Source: Albugo candida (taxonomy: Eukaryota > Oomycota > Peronosporomycetes > Albuginales). From it: a DNA stretch of 64,000 nt. The translations under genes and the position numbers were made by a program. The first letter of the stretch is position 1; each line of letters begins with the position of its first letter. Where the stretch lies: assembly GCA_040437565.1 (NCBI GenBank), contig JBDOQK010000058.1, forward strand, positions 164,915 to 228,914, written 5' to 3'. This document shows positions 1 to 12,071 of the stretch, piece after piece. The notes under the pieces are model-generated. The model did not search any database and was not told the DNA's origin. It saw only the letters and a list, made by a program, of their open reading frames with translations.

Positions 1-830
1 CCAGACTGTCTGATTGTATGCTGGAACAATTCAGTATTATGATACACAAAGCTGGAGATATAGGAGGAAACGCCTTGGGTTGATGTGTACAGATGTCGCA
101 CAAGCCAATGGATTTCAGATCCCCATCCAATGGTGCCACATGAATAGCCGCATCGATGCATTATATCCTCTTGTGTTTCAATAGTAGTGTAACGAAGCAC
201 CCATTGATGATTCCTTGTGCTTGGATTAGAAATCAAGTACCTTTCGTCATTGTCGCCGGGAGCCAAGCACCGGAGGCAACCGAGGATCCATAGTTCGGGA
301 ATATTTTTTCTCAAAAGTAAGCAATATGTCCTCGAATCGAGGCCAGAAGAGCGTATTTCTCTATTGTTCGCAGCATCACTTACTCGTATGTTCAAATCGA
401 AGCCAAATAGCCGGATTCCTCTAGGTGCCTCGCTACTGTCATCACGCCCCATTCGTACTGTTTTTCTCAAAATATTCACAAGTTTTTTATCTTCTTCTGG
501 TACAAAGTCATCGGGATTGGAAATCAGTTTACTACAGATCTTTCTGCCCCTGTTACAGCTCTGCTCAATATATGTAAAAGGAATGTCGTCAGTGATGTCT
601 GCGTACATCCTCAATATACCAGATTTAGACTCTTTTTTTGCGTCGTTCTCGTCATCCTTGATTGCACCATACGTAAAATTTGCGTACGGAACAAAATGCT
701 GAATACACCTGTGACAAGTCGAAAGTCTCTCATGATTTTTCTGTACAGCCGTGCTGATTCTGTATGCGCCAGTATTTAGTCCCTGGAAGAAGGGTACAAG
801 AACAGCGGTCACCCTCATTGCAGAACGCAT
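1..830 (-). CDS. CHXC-like secreted cysteine-rich protein, 3' part outside window
   Basis: An open frame starts at the ATG at 830-828 and runs without a stop to the window edge (276 codons visible). Residues 1-22 form a likely signal peptide (basic start, hydrophobic VTAVLVPFFQGLNTGA). It is followed by C39-H-R-C42, which is a CHXC motif in the first 50 residues as in the Albugo CHXC class of secreted effector candidates. Further cysteine pairs are C185-x2-C188 (GCLRC) and C227-x3-C231. The stretch around residues 75-92 (RMYADITDDIPFTYIEQSC) is conserved in the copies at 8,170-9,870, 23,018-25,000 and 31,215-33,061, where the motif is Cys-Arg-x-Cys. Homologous copies suggest a full length near 600-650 residues. 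This is the only copy in the window that looks whole. Role in host interaction is inferred from family resemblance; the molecular function is unknown. Confidence 0.75.
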   Translation of the reverse strand, partial: MRSAMRVTAVLVPFFQGLNTGAYRISTAVQKNHERLSTCHRCIQHFVPYANFTYGAIKDDENDAKKESKSGILRMYADITDDIPFTYIEQSCNRGRKICSKLISNPDDFVPEEDKKLVNILRKTVRMGRDDSSEAPRGIRLFGFDLNIRVSDAANNREIRSSGLDSRTYCLLLRKNIPELWILGCLRCLAPGDNDERYLISNPSTRNHQWVLRYTTIETQEDIMHRCGYSCGTIGWGSEIHWLVRHLYTSTQGVSSYISSFVYHNTELFQHTIRQS

Positions 831-2670
831 TGTGAGCTTCTGTGTCTTTATTCTATAATGTGGACATGCAACTTATCTTATTTCCATATAGGCAGACTAC
901 AAGCACGAAGGGTACATAACTTTGAATCCATATAAGCGTCTTCAAGACTATGTAGCATGTGTAGTTTGCTGAGGCATATCATGTGCTCTCTTCATTGCGC
1001 TATCGTTGTGATTGGCTACTAGTACACCGCTACTGGTCTAAATAAAATAAGTAGAAGGTCAGAATAGGTCTAATTACCTTGTACTTTACGGGCACTTTCC
1101 AAAAATATGGTAAGACTGCTTTTAAACATGCAAAATAACTTCAATAAAAACAAAGAAGAAATCTCGTCTTCATTCATATTAGCTAGTCGGACAAATAAAT
1201 GATAGATGATACACAATCAAGTAAAAGACAGTCTCGTAACAGTTTCAACACTGGAAGCGTCGATCAGAAATTAGGAGAAGGCTTTGAAGGAACCGTTGCA
1301 TAGAATGAGTGTCTATTAGGGTTGCTTGTACCCAAATGAAAGCTCAACTTTCTAAACAGCGTTCAACATGCGTGAACCTGTTAGTATGGAGTCTATTGCT
1401 TCAGCTCTCTCAGCTATCAGCACAGCCTGATATTTTTGAATGCAAGGACGTTGATAGCACCTTTGAGGGTAAACTGCAACATCGAACGCTGGTGAAAATA
1501 GCTGGCACAAACGCCAACTAGATGGTCGCAAGCAAGAATAATGTCCTACAATCGTTACACAGTGATGGGATTAACAGACTACTAAGTTTAATCGACGGCA
1601 TTCAAACCACCCTCGCTACTTTTGAAAACGTTATTCTCAACATTCTCAGCTTTGCCTGAAAAACGTCGCGAATGGCTACTATTTTCATTGAAGAATGGCT
1701 GAGGTGGAAGAAAGAATAGAGAACTATTGTGTTTGCGTTTAGAAGGTTTTCTGCAGCTACAAAGGTAAGATGTATGCGTTCTTTCCTAGATAGCAAAGAA
1801 TCTCACCTGTTTCTAAACACCATATCTAGCATCTCGTCCATGATGCTGGTACCAATCGTTCCTAAACAGCTTACAATCGTCGAAATACACATCAATGGCT
1901 GCTACAATCAGAATGTACATGGGGCCTGAGCAAAAAATCATGCAAATATCCACCGTTCAGACCACTACAACACGGCACCACTCGGACCTCTCCGATATAT
2001 GCATCAACGTTTGTGCAATTCTCATGTAGCAATCCTGGGACCGTTGCCTTTCTTCTCCCAAACCACGCGAAGCGCTTTTTTTATGCTTCCCGTTTGTTGT
2101 ATAGAGCACCTTGCAATGGAAAAGATGAATTATCGAATGAGCCGGAAAAAAACAAGTTCCCTGAATGCCCTCAGCTATGAAAGTCGTCCGAAGAAGACTA
2201 TCTTTGGCAAAAAGTGTTTATTCAATTGGATTTTTCGTATGGGGTGTTCACGACTGCAAGTTTTGGTTTGGCAGTCAAATAAACAAAAGAGAAGTTCCTG
2301 TGGAAGCTCTCAGAGAGCTTGATTGTACCAAAAGAAAATCTGGCCCAAAAGTTCGAGTTTGTGATAAGTCTTCTGTCATGCTCACATATTAACTTCTGGT
2401 CAAACTACTAGAGTTGAGTACATTCAGATCATGCTTTTCTTTGCTGCTTTCTCATGAATTTGCTGCTGGGGTGCAAATAAAATTGCTCGAGCAATACAAA
2501 ACTTTTGGAGTGCTGATCGAGACCAAATCTAACACATCCGGGAATGAATTTGGCCCAGGATATGTAATTAGAATGAAGTAGTTTCGACAAGTGTTCACTA
2601 CAATATTTTGGGGTTGATCAGGGATACAAGCACCATAACGGTTGATAGATACATTTGATCAATTGCACAG
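831..2670. other. gene-poor stretch upstream of the CHXC-like gene
   Basis: The first part should carry the promoter of the minus-strand gene ending at 830. Apart from a very short possible secreted ORF at 1336-1521, only short overlapping ORFs without recognisable motifs are seen. No RNA gene or repeat array was recognised. Confidence 0.4.
1336..1521 (+). CDS. possible small secreted protein (61 aa), unrecognised
   Basis: The frame starts at the ATG at 1336. Its N-terminus is basic then strongly hydrophobic (NLLVWSLLLQLSQLSAQ), typical of a signal peptide, followed by a short hydrophilic tail with one cysteine. The same frame stays open for a further ~45 codons after its stop, so this may be the front of a longer decayed gene. 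No family was recognised. Expression is not supported by anything but the ORF. Confidence 0.25.
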   Translation: MKAQLSKQRSTCVNLLVWSLLLQLSQLSAQPDIFECKDVDSTFEGKLQHRTLVKIAGTNAN

Positions 2671-3039
2671 ATGCGAGCCCCAGCCGGTGAAGCAAAGGCG
2701 CGAAGATGCTCGTTTCATAGGATCTATGAATTAAAGAGGTATTTGATTTGGAATTTAAAAGCTCTTAGCAACGTGTCGAGCTCACACATCGCTGCGGAAC
2801 ACGGGGAAAGACATCCCATTGCGATCCATATGCGTGCAAAAACCGAAAACGCGAAGCCCGTATCCAGCCTAAACTACGTCGGCGAATCACTGACGAGGCT
2901 AGATAATCAAACGCTTGAAAAAATGGGAAACTCAATCAAACCACCTTCAAGGTTAGGGAGCTCTAAGCATTCCAGGAGGAGTAAACTTGGGTACGACAAT
3001 GATTTAGATAATGAGGAGATCTGTGCAGTTGATATCTGA
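2671..3039 (+). CDS. hypothetical protein, 122 aa
   Basis: An ATG-started ORF that is basic in its first half and Ser/Arg/Lys-rich at the end (SSKHSRRSK), finishing with an acidic tail. It has no signal peptide, no membrane segment and no motif I recognise. It stands alone in a gene-poor region, so it may be a chance ORF or an exon of a decayed gene. Confidence 0.22.
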   Translation: MRAPAGEAKARRCSFHRIYELKRYLIWNLKALSNVSSSHIAAEHGERHPIAIHMRAKTENAKPVSSLNYVGESLTRLDNQTLEKMGNSIKPPSRLGSSKHSRRSKLGYDNDLDNEEICAVDI

Positions 3040-6000
3040 AGCAGTTTGCATAGCTCCGTGAACACTTAATGAGAAGCTCTGTTGTTCTTTATGCATCCTC
3101 GTTCGGTACGCTATATTTTTTGCGCGTTCTCATTAGGTAATCAGCCATGAATTGATAAACGACTTTCAGAAAACGACTTTGGCTTCTATTATTAAATGAC
3201 CCCTGACCGCAGATTGCTTCACCAACAAGCGAAATCGTTATGGGGTATTTTTCAAATGGCCAGACTGCACCAAGTGCATTATGTCAAAGATAACCTTTTA
3301 TCACAGCTGAGACCATATTACCACGATGGTGACAATAGCTTGAATGCGTGTTCTTGATCGTAGTAACATCGGCGAAAAATAACAAAAAAAGTTGCGATTG
3401 CAAATGCTAGTCTCGTCCCAGAAATGCGGCCGACAGTTGAACTTGTACTCTTGAGTCAGCACAAAGATGCTGTGTAAGATGATCGCAATATTGCTTATGC
3501 ATAATGGCGTGTCCGAAGAAAAAGATAGACCTGTTAAAACCGTAAGGCTCTAATATAAAAGCATAAAACAATCGATGCATCAATTTTCTTCAATATTTTT
3601 TTCTTTTACGAGAAAACCATTTTGATATCAATATTGTTGTTCGGCTTGTAGAGGAGCTGCACAAGCAGAAATACGCATCCATGTCAATGAAGGCAGTGAA
3701 CTTCGGTGTCGGTAGACTTATTGCTAAATGAGTAGATACGAAGATAATTTTTGAAAAGATTCCAATATTATTGACCTGGATAACACGGGTATCCATGTAC
3801 ATTGGTTCATATCGACTGCACAGACTGTCGAAAAAATCTCGGAGGTAGAAATTCTACTGTGGTAAATAGAGTAGAGCCGGGCCGATCTGAACTTTTTTCC
3901 AAGCAATGGGATTGTTCATGGTGGGAATCATTTAGCGGTAGTATGTACCAGCACACCGAAAAAACTTGCACAGAACAAAGAAGAATCATACATAGTTCTC
4001 TAGCAAACCTAGTCCAGTATCTGATCTGAAGGCAGCGTCTTTGAAGATATACGTCCTCCTATAGACTAGTATATATTTACATGCCAATATCCGAATAAAG
4101 AGCGATAGCGATTGTGCTAGCTCTCACTATTGTTATACAGAGCGCATCTGACATCCGTGCACGTGAACGCATATGCTGAATACATATATCTATGTCTTTA
4201 TCCGCATCCTCATTGAAATACAGGTTTTGCATCTTGAGCAAACACTAGGGATTATCATCTCCACTCATGTATTCTTTTCCCAATCGTGTGTGAGAAGAAG
4301 CGGTTCGCGTCGCTACAGCCTATGCACGAACAACGCCCGCTCAGCTCCTGCATGATGCCGCTTTCCTTTTCCATTTGACTTGGTAGAATCTTTGCAAGTT
4401 GGTCAGAAATGTACGGTGCAGTGCACAAATGATCATTTTCGTGTCCATTAACACAGTGCAGAATGTTATCTATATATCGTGCGAGATGTGAGAGCCAAAT
4501 AATTTCCACCGCTGGCAAATAATCTGGTCAGTGGGCAAGTGTGCTGAATTTGGTTTATCAGTCGACATTTATGTGCTGCCTTCACGCACGGAGCTCGTAG
4601 TACTCTAAGACTATCTTCGCGTCTTAAGAATGCGCTTGGCGAAATGCATTAGAAATGGACGCATCCGTCATATGGCAAGCGGAATTCCATATTTCGAGCA
4701 CAAAATCGTTCTTACGGATATGAACTCAGCAACGTTTAGCTTCGTTTCTCTCTTGTTTTTAATTGAACTTTCGTCGTACACGATAGATCAAGTTCACATA
4801 GCATGATGTCTTATGATAAAATAATTCGATCAACGCAAGCGAGACAAAGTTAAGCTAGTTGAATGCATGCATCATTTGGAGCATAAACGCATCCTTGTGC
4901 ACCGTGTGCTGCTGCATACGCTATACAGGAAAATTCTCTACGCTATATAGAGATATTAGTCATTCAGATCACGACTTTGCTGCTTCACCACGTTGACACG
5001 AGTAATCTTGAAGCCTTCCCGCTGTAGAAAGAAGAAACAAATTGTGTTTGCAGCTCTCATGTTGCTTGGTGATGTAGAAGATTCCAGAGTATTTCAAGTG
5101 GTTGAAGACAGCATAATTTACATTCTTTCACCACACTTTATAGAAATCTTTGAGCGATATGCAGATTTAATTCCGTGTGCGTAAATCGTGGCAAGTTGCT
5201 CTGTAAACGAAGTGATGGCGGTAAAGCTACCAATTTGCACGTCAGATGGTAGTTCAAGATCTCGTGCACTATCTGGTATTCGACTAAGCCACTTCTCAGC
5301 ATAGTCATGTCGACTGTACGTTATCACATGTTCAAAGGGTACGATCATCTGCTATCTTCTGTCTCTGAATAAGAGCTTTAACGCGAATTCGGCACGCACT
5401 ATATTACTATATAGCGTGGATGCTGTGGTAAAAAATCAGAAAGGCGGTGTATCGTCGGCGATCTGATCGTGTTTGAAAGACAGCTTGGTATGGGGAGGGC
5501 TACCGAAAGATCTTACGTACATTGCGCGACTTCAACTTTAGTCTACTAGACATATTTCGTATGACGAATAAATACTAAAATATAAAGACTATTCCAGAAA
5601 TCACAACTCATCAAGCAGTTTGAATCCATTTTTCAACGTTGATCAACGACCAATCGGTTCAAAAGAAGCTCTGATCAGTGCGTTACTATCACGTGTGGAG
5701 ACTGCTGGAAAAGCACGCATTAGATATACAGATCAGCCATGGACGCTTTAGGATGTAGTGCACCCTGATATCTGCTGCACTCGATCCATTGGCTTTGATT
5801 TGTTACAAAATTCTCAGCATAATCCTTTAGTGAGTTTTATAATCAATGCAGTCATCTGCTGCTGTCATACATTGTCTATACTGCTTATTATGTAACCATA
5901 TTATGCGTTCGATTTACGATATTTTCGAAGATCGAGAAGTCTACTTGCACATGCTGAAAAGACGCTACGTGATGCAACTTTGGCTAAAGTAGGGCCCGGC

Positions 6001-8169
6001 TTCCTTGGTCGTGTGCATGCTTGGAAATGGGTATCAGAACAACCAAAGCGTCATCTACGCCATCATGCTTACAACTTTGAGGGGTATAATCACTACATCA
6101 TGTCATTCATCCGAATGGATGCGACTCGTTCAATCATATTCCTGTTCGACGATTATTTCAGCCAAATGTTGGAGTTATAGAAGGTCATGTAGCGCATATA
6201 ATAGTGAAAAGGATGCAACGAATACTTTCATGCTTCTGTGTTACGTAAATCAGCTTTCATGTTATCCCTTTCCAATTACGTAAATCGGCTTTCATATATT
6301 CCGTTTCCAATTCCACGCTATAATCGCAAGGTCCACACGTCAATTTTGACAAAGCATGAAGCCACCGCCACTAACTAGCCTAACTAGCGGGCGAGTCTAT
6401 GGCATGCTGATAGCCTCGGCATGCTATTCACATCGAAGAGAATTCACTTTTCTCACCTTCAACGTGAAGTTTATCGCTCAGCCTCCGAAACCAATATCAG
6501 TATCATCAGGCTGTCCGGGACTGTAGAAATGCAGATTTATCAAAATGGTGCCTATGGAATCTCACCTGGGGCAAACAACGTAGGTCTTAAGTCACAGCAA
6601 ATAACAAACTCAAACGGGATAGTTATGACGCGCTCATAGCTCTTTACTACTTTTGACGTTCTTTTGTGAGAAAAATTAATAACTAGATAGGTCAGCAATG
6701 CAACATTCCTCTCCTTTGATAAGCGATTTCTTTATAATGATATCTTTCCTTGCTTTTGAGGAAACACCAAACAAAGTAGATCAGTGAGCAGAAAAGAATG
6801 TGCGAGCTACATTAATGATACATGTGATGATGTGCATCCATGCAATATAATTTATAGCTAGAAAGCAAATGCTTTCTCTAACTTGTACCATTTCTACGTC
6901 AAACCATCAGCTCAGTACTGAGCAATAATCATTTATGTCCGCATTGTACTCTTTGAATAACGTCAACAGTGATATCCTGATGTTCCGTTTAGCTGCCAAA
7001 GTGACATTTTGCTCAACGATTGATATTGTATCAGGCTTCGTAATCAGTGCCGGAGTAGTGACAACCAATGGCATAGATTTATCTATGAGTCGTGACGTCA
7101 CCTATATGTACAATTGATCTTCGATTGTTGCCCTACAAGCATTGTAGAAGTAGCCCTTTTTCGGAGCATATAAAGTTGATGGACGGGAAATTCTCCGGAC
7201 CTGAAAGAGTTCACCTTTGAAAAAGTCTTAGTAAGATAGTGTCATGCCTTTCGTTGGCCAAAGCACGAGAAATGTTATGCATAGAAGTATTAGGACATAC
7301 ATTTGGGAGAAGGAGCTACCACGTCATACGTCAAGTACAACACTTCCTAATCGATAGGATCGGTTGAATATCGTACGGAACTGCGGTAAACTTTAAGAGA
7401 TTGATTGTAATGCAACAGACCTTGATGAAAGCTTTCATCGAGTGGTGAGAAATAAGCTATTTGACAAGATACCAGGAGTTGACATCAATTTGCTGCATGA
7501 TGAAGAAATTTAGTCTCCTTGGAAGTATTGCTTATTACCGCAAGAATAGAGTTTTATGACTTTCATTCTTGATTGAGACGTACAACTTTGCTGATCTCGA
7601 TCATAGATGCACATTAGTACGAGATCACTCACTGTCAGTTTATTTTAGCTAGACAAAACTCGCCTTTAACCTACCACGTAAAGACTTGATTTCTTTCGCG
7701 GAAAAAATATATAATTCTAACGATTTTTTGTTTCTTGCATGTCATGCATCACGACGTGATCCTTGTGTATGACCTGGCAGCGTAATTCATAGGTATGAGT
7801 GTTGTATTCATACCAATAAGAAAATTCAAAGATGAGAGTTTAGGTGCACTTGCGAAGTTCCACAAGAAATACTAATGATCCTGACTTACAGATAGCACTC
7901 ATTATCATCGTTTGTCCGAGAAAGCGTTGATGTCGCCAATTAAGGTCTATAAGAATCTTTGCCAAATCTACCAGATGTCGAGATGCTCATAATGGCTTAA
8001 TGACACATCTCAATCTTTCATTATTGGTTGAGTCGCTATCCACAAACAGTATGAAAAACTTCAACTCCTCTCAAATCACCACATGGGCAATTATTTAGAT
8101 GATCAAGCAACGGAGTGCCGTGATAATTATAATCGTTCAAGTCTATAGTTGGTCACACAAGAACTTTAG
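3040..8169. other. gene-poor AT-rich stretch
   Basis: Only ORFs under 95 codons occur here, many lacking an ATG. Minus-strand ORFs at 4255-4518 and 5118-5348 have gene-like composition but no recognisable family. No tRNA, rRNA or tandem array was recognised. Confidence 0.4.
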
Positions 8170-9870
8170 AGATGACGCGATAGAATGGAAACTTAATGGC
8201 TGTGGAAAGAACCCCACTACCACGTCTCTGCAGCCGATGATGGACTTAGATCAGACACGTAGCACCGGCTGCCCAGTATTCAAAGTCGAAATGAGTCATG
8301 ACAAGGTATCATGATGGAATTAACACAATATATGTATTACACTTCACGGCAATACAAAAGGCCAACCTCTTCAGTGCTTTTTCCATATCATCGTCACTCT
8401 TCCTACACTGCAAATGCCAAGCTGAATTTAACTCTAGTTGTCAATACGTGATAATGTCGCATTAGAGAACATAGACTCTCTCTCTTTCAGTAAAGGTAAT
8501 AACAGAATGACCTGTATTCTCCGCAAAAAGTCACACATCAGTCTGAAAAGATCTGCCGCCCAATCACACACAGTCGCACAATTGATTGCTTTTTCCTGTA
8601 CGCTAACACATTGAATGAACACAAAAAGCCACCTTCATACGACGTATGCTTGTTAACAATCCCTTCACCTTTCTCGGTTTGTCGACATTTTCTTGGGATA
8701 TACAATTATGGCCCTTTTGTAACTTTCAAGTGGAAACGTTTCGTATAGTGCATGCAATAATGAGCCGTTGTATCGTTTGAACTGGAATTGCTTCGTTCTA
8801 ATGGCTCCACATTCTCAAATATTGAATGTATATTATCTTCTTCAATGCGCTCAACGATCGAGCTAACCATTAAACGAACACACGTGAAGCAATCTTGTTT
8901 CTATGAGCTCCCATTCATGATCATTGGCAGGCTTTTTTTTTAGAATTTAGAGACTTGGTCTCAAGGAGATGCAGCACAAAGCAATCGTGTACAATCCTCT
9001 AGCTGATTATCACACATGAGCTACCACATTCCTTGGTTGTGTTTTTGGGCTGTAGCATATTGCAGGGCCCATTGATACTTACTTATGTGCAGACAGAATA
9101 GAACTGCATCTCGCTTTTTCACCGGAAACGAAGCGGTTAAGGCTAGATATTAAGATTTCTGGCATATCTTTTTCCAGAAGCAAGTAGTTTGTCTTATGTT
9201 GTAGACCACGTTCAAGAATCCGTAACCTACACGTCGAAGTCATGAGGATGCACCGCTACTTTCACCACATTTTTGTAATAAAAACAACACCAAAGAGCCG
9301 AATACCGTTGCCTCCTTGCTTCTCCATATTGAAGTCAGAATCCAATTAGAATTCGCAGTGGCGGTGTGATGAGAAGTTGTACCAACTGCGAAAGCACCAA
9401 TGCGACATGAGCCTCTTTTGACGCATCGTCACGTTCAAAAAGCCTGATGCCATTTTCTTTTGTGATATTGACAAGTCTTTCATTTTTTCCTACACATGCA
9501 CATCATAAACGGTGACTTGAAACAGCCCTGGCCATTGCCGACTGCGATCTTTTGGATGCATTGGTACGGAATGTCTTCGGTGATGTCTGCGTACATCGGC
9601 AGCACATTATGCTAATTCTCACGTGCATATTTGCCGGAAAAGTAATCATACGCGGAGGTTACATTTGAGATGAAAGCTTGAAACACATCTACGACAGCGG
9701 CTCAATCGTGTATGTTTTCGGTACACTCGTGGTGATAATGGATGGTAATTGCAAACGGAAAGAATGGGCATGTTGTTCCACGTTATGTTCTCCGACGAGC
9801 TGTGCTTGTTACAAAGTATACTGACATTTCTATGGTCCTGTAAAGCGATACGGTCCATTTGATTTCTTAA
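8170..9870 (-). pseudogene. decayed copy of the CHXC-like secreted family
   Basis: On the minus strand, segments matching the family occur in order. First is the motif segment with C-R-R-C (RLSRCRRC, near 9,700), then the conserved ADIT..DIPY segment (near 9,580), the CLLL/PE.LIS segment (near 9,170), the CFTCVRLMVSS..ERIEED segment (near 8,860), and VCDWAADL..LMCDFLRRIQ (near 8,540). Last comes the C-terminal FCIAV..N.Y.V region near 8,340. They lie in several frames, so the copy is clearly broken many times. Alignment order and spacing match the copies at 23,018 and 31,215. Its upstream flank (about 9,880-9,975) also matches the conserved 5' flank of those copies. Confidence 0.75.
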
Positions 9871-10364
9871 GTTATACCTACGAGATGTCTAATATTCGCG
9901 TCTCTTTGCCTCTTTCGCATACAAATTCACCAACTTGTAGACTACTGCTTTTTTAGGATTAATGTCTCGTCCATGGCATCCAAATTAGAGCTTGCAACAT
10001 GTCACTTATGTAGCACGAACTTTCACAGCTTATACAGAAGATCCGGACACTATCTATTTAGGAATGACGCTATTGAGAGGCGATAAACATCATGCGACTT
10101 CTGAGACTTATTAAGGGATAGAATGCACGGCTCAATGCATACAGATATATATAATGTAGAACGGAAAGCGTATATTATAATTACAAAAAAGTATCCTGTT
10201 CCTCTTCAATTCTTTTGTGGCGGCATCAAATCCGTTTTTCTTCTTCCCTTCTTGAAGATACTGTTACATCGTCGGCAACGTTTCATGTCAAATCTAACGA
10301 GGCTCCCGATTGGATATAATGAAAACCGCAAAGAGTCTTTTCCACAAATTGAAACTTTTCACAC
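9871..10364. other. intergenic: 5' flank of decayed family copy and GR upstream region
   Basis: The part at about 9,880-9,975 reads, on the minus strand, as a diverged copy of the family's conserved 5' flank (GTCTACAAGTTGGTGAATTTG, TGCGAAAGAGGCAAAG and a TCTCGTA element in order). The remainder up to 10,364 is the presumed promoter and leader of the glutathione reductase gene; no defined promoter element was recognised. Confidence 0.45.
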
Positions 10365-11966
10365 ATGTCGAAAATTCTCTACGATTACATCGTGATTGGA
10401 GGTGGAAGTGGCGGGGTTGCCTCTGCTCGTCGTGCTGCAACCTACGGCGCCAAGGTGCTGCTGATCGAACGTCATCGTGAGTATGATGGGGCCGGTTACG
10501 GTGGTACCTGTGTGAATTATGGCTGCGTTCCCAAAAAGGTGATGTACAACGCTGCTGCGCATGTGGAACACATTGAAAGAGCATCCGATTACTCCATTCG
10601 TCCGTTTACATCGAAAGAGTGCGCATCACACTCATTTTCATTCGGTGATTTCGATTGGGGTCGTATGAAAACAAAACGGGACGCATATATCGAGCGATTG
10701 AATGGAATTTACACGAGAAATCTAGCCAATGCGAAGATTGATACAGTGAAAGGAATCGCCAAGCTGATTGCCAAGGATCGCGTTCAGGTCAATCAAGACT
10801 CTGTGTATGAGGGGAAACACATCCTTATAGCGGTCGGAGGAACCCCAGCGATGCCATCTCTTCCCGGAATCGAACACGCTATTGATAGCGATGGATTTTT
10901 CAAGCTGGAAACTCAACCAAAAAAAGTCGCGGTTGTGGGCGCCGGGTATATTGCCGTTGAAATTGCTGGTTTGTTTGCAATTTGTATTTTGTATACGACG
11001 AAACAAATGACGATGACATGCTGTTTGTAGGCGTCTTTAACACGCTCAAGTCGGACACCTTTGTATTCTGCCGCTTTGATCAAGTTCTGAGAAAATTTGA
11101 TCCACTGGTAAGGGATCTGGTCAATGAAGAGATGGAAAAGTGCGTACTTTCAGAGCTTACATCGTAGTCTATTGACCTCTTTTCTTAGGGACGGCGTTAA
11201 CTTCGTGCGCAAAAGTCATCTGGAAAAGATAACCAAAGCGAAAGATGATAAATTGGCGATTACGGCTCGCATTGGAGAAGAAAGTCAGACTTTCTCTGAT
11301 TTCGATCAGATCGTTATGGCGGTTGGCCGTTCACCTCGTACAGTCGGTTTGGGGCTTGAAGAAGTTGGTGTCGCTATAAATGAAACGGGTCATATCATCG
11401 TGGATGCTCAAGAAAACACATCGGTTCCTGGTGTCTATGCTCTCGGCGATGTCACGACTACTGGATGGGAACTCACACCCGTAGCCATCGCCGCAGGTCG
11501 CCGACTTGCAGATCGACTTTTCAATAATGAGAAAGAAGCTTGTTTACACTACCATCAAATTCCAACTGTGGTATTCAGCCATCCTCCTCTTGGCACAATC
11601 GGGTACACTGAGCCAGAAGCAATTGCAAAATACGGAGAAGAGAATGTCAAATGCTACAGCAGCAAATTTGTGAATTTACTGTATTCCATGGCAGAAGATC
11701 CCGAAAGAAAGAAGAAAACAGCCATGAAACTCGTTTGTGTTGGCTCCAAAGAAACAGTTGTTGGGCTGCATGTTGCTGGCGATGGTGCGGATGAAATGGT
11801 GCAAGGCTTTGGCGTCGCAATGAAGATGGGAGCCACCAAAGCTGATTTTGACAACATTGTCGCAATCCATCCAACTGCTTCGGAAGAACTGGTCACCATG
11901 GCGCCCTGGGGATGCATTAAGGACAAAATTGTTCTCCCACCAAAACCTTCCGAGCCAATTCTCTAA
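10365..11966 (+). CDS. GR: glutathione reductase (NADPH), 3 exons, 496 aa
   Basis: Flavoprotein disulfide reductase that reduces glutathione disulfide with NADPH. Exons are 10365-10968, 11031-11139 and 11189-11966. The introns (62 and 49 bp) have GT..AG ends, and splicing restores the family sequence (..[13 protein letters not shown].. and ..MEK|DGVNF..). The FAD-binding GGGSGG is at residues 12-17, the redox-active CVNYGC with C49 and C54 is followed by VPKK, an NADPH-side GAGYIAVE lies near residue 190, and the C-terminal interface HPTASEE marks the partner-subunit His of the active site. The length is normal for the family. No N-terminal extension is seen before the FAD motif, so a cytosolic enzyme is likely. 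Trypanothione or thioredoxin reductase is less likely given the CVNxGC-VPKK form and lack of a C-terminal Cys/Sec tail. Confidence 0.96.
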
Positions 11967-12071
11967 TCGTTCTCCATAAGATGATAAGTGAATCAGATTG
12001 GCTGATTTGATTTGATTTTAACCAATCTCACTGCTTCTACCAAAAACGAGCTACGCCGCGTGAACCAATAA

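Noticed and set aside
4255-5348. Minus-strand frames at 4255-4518 (with CSCIGC and SHTIGKRI) and 5118-5348 as parts of one gene
   Set aside because: They look once-coding, but the first lacks an ATG, they are not collinear with any family I know, and nothing links them.
10294-11926. Several minus-strand ORFs of 64-96 codons across the glutathione reductase gene
   Set aside because: They are shadows of a well-supported coding strand and show no motif of their own.
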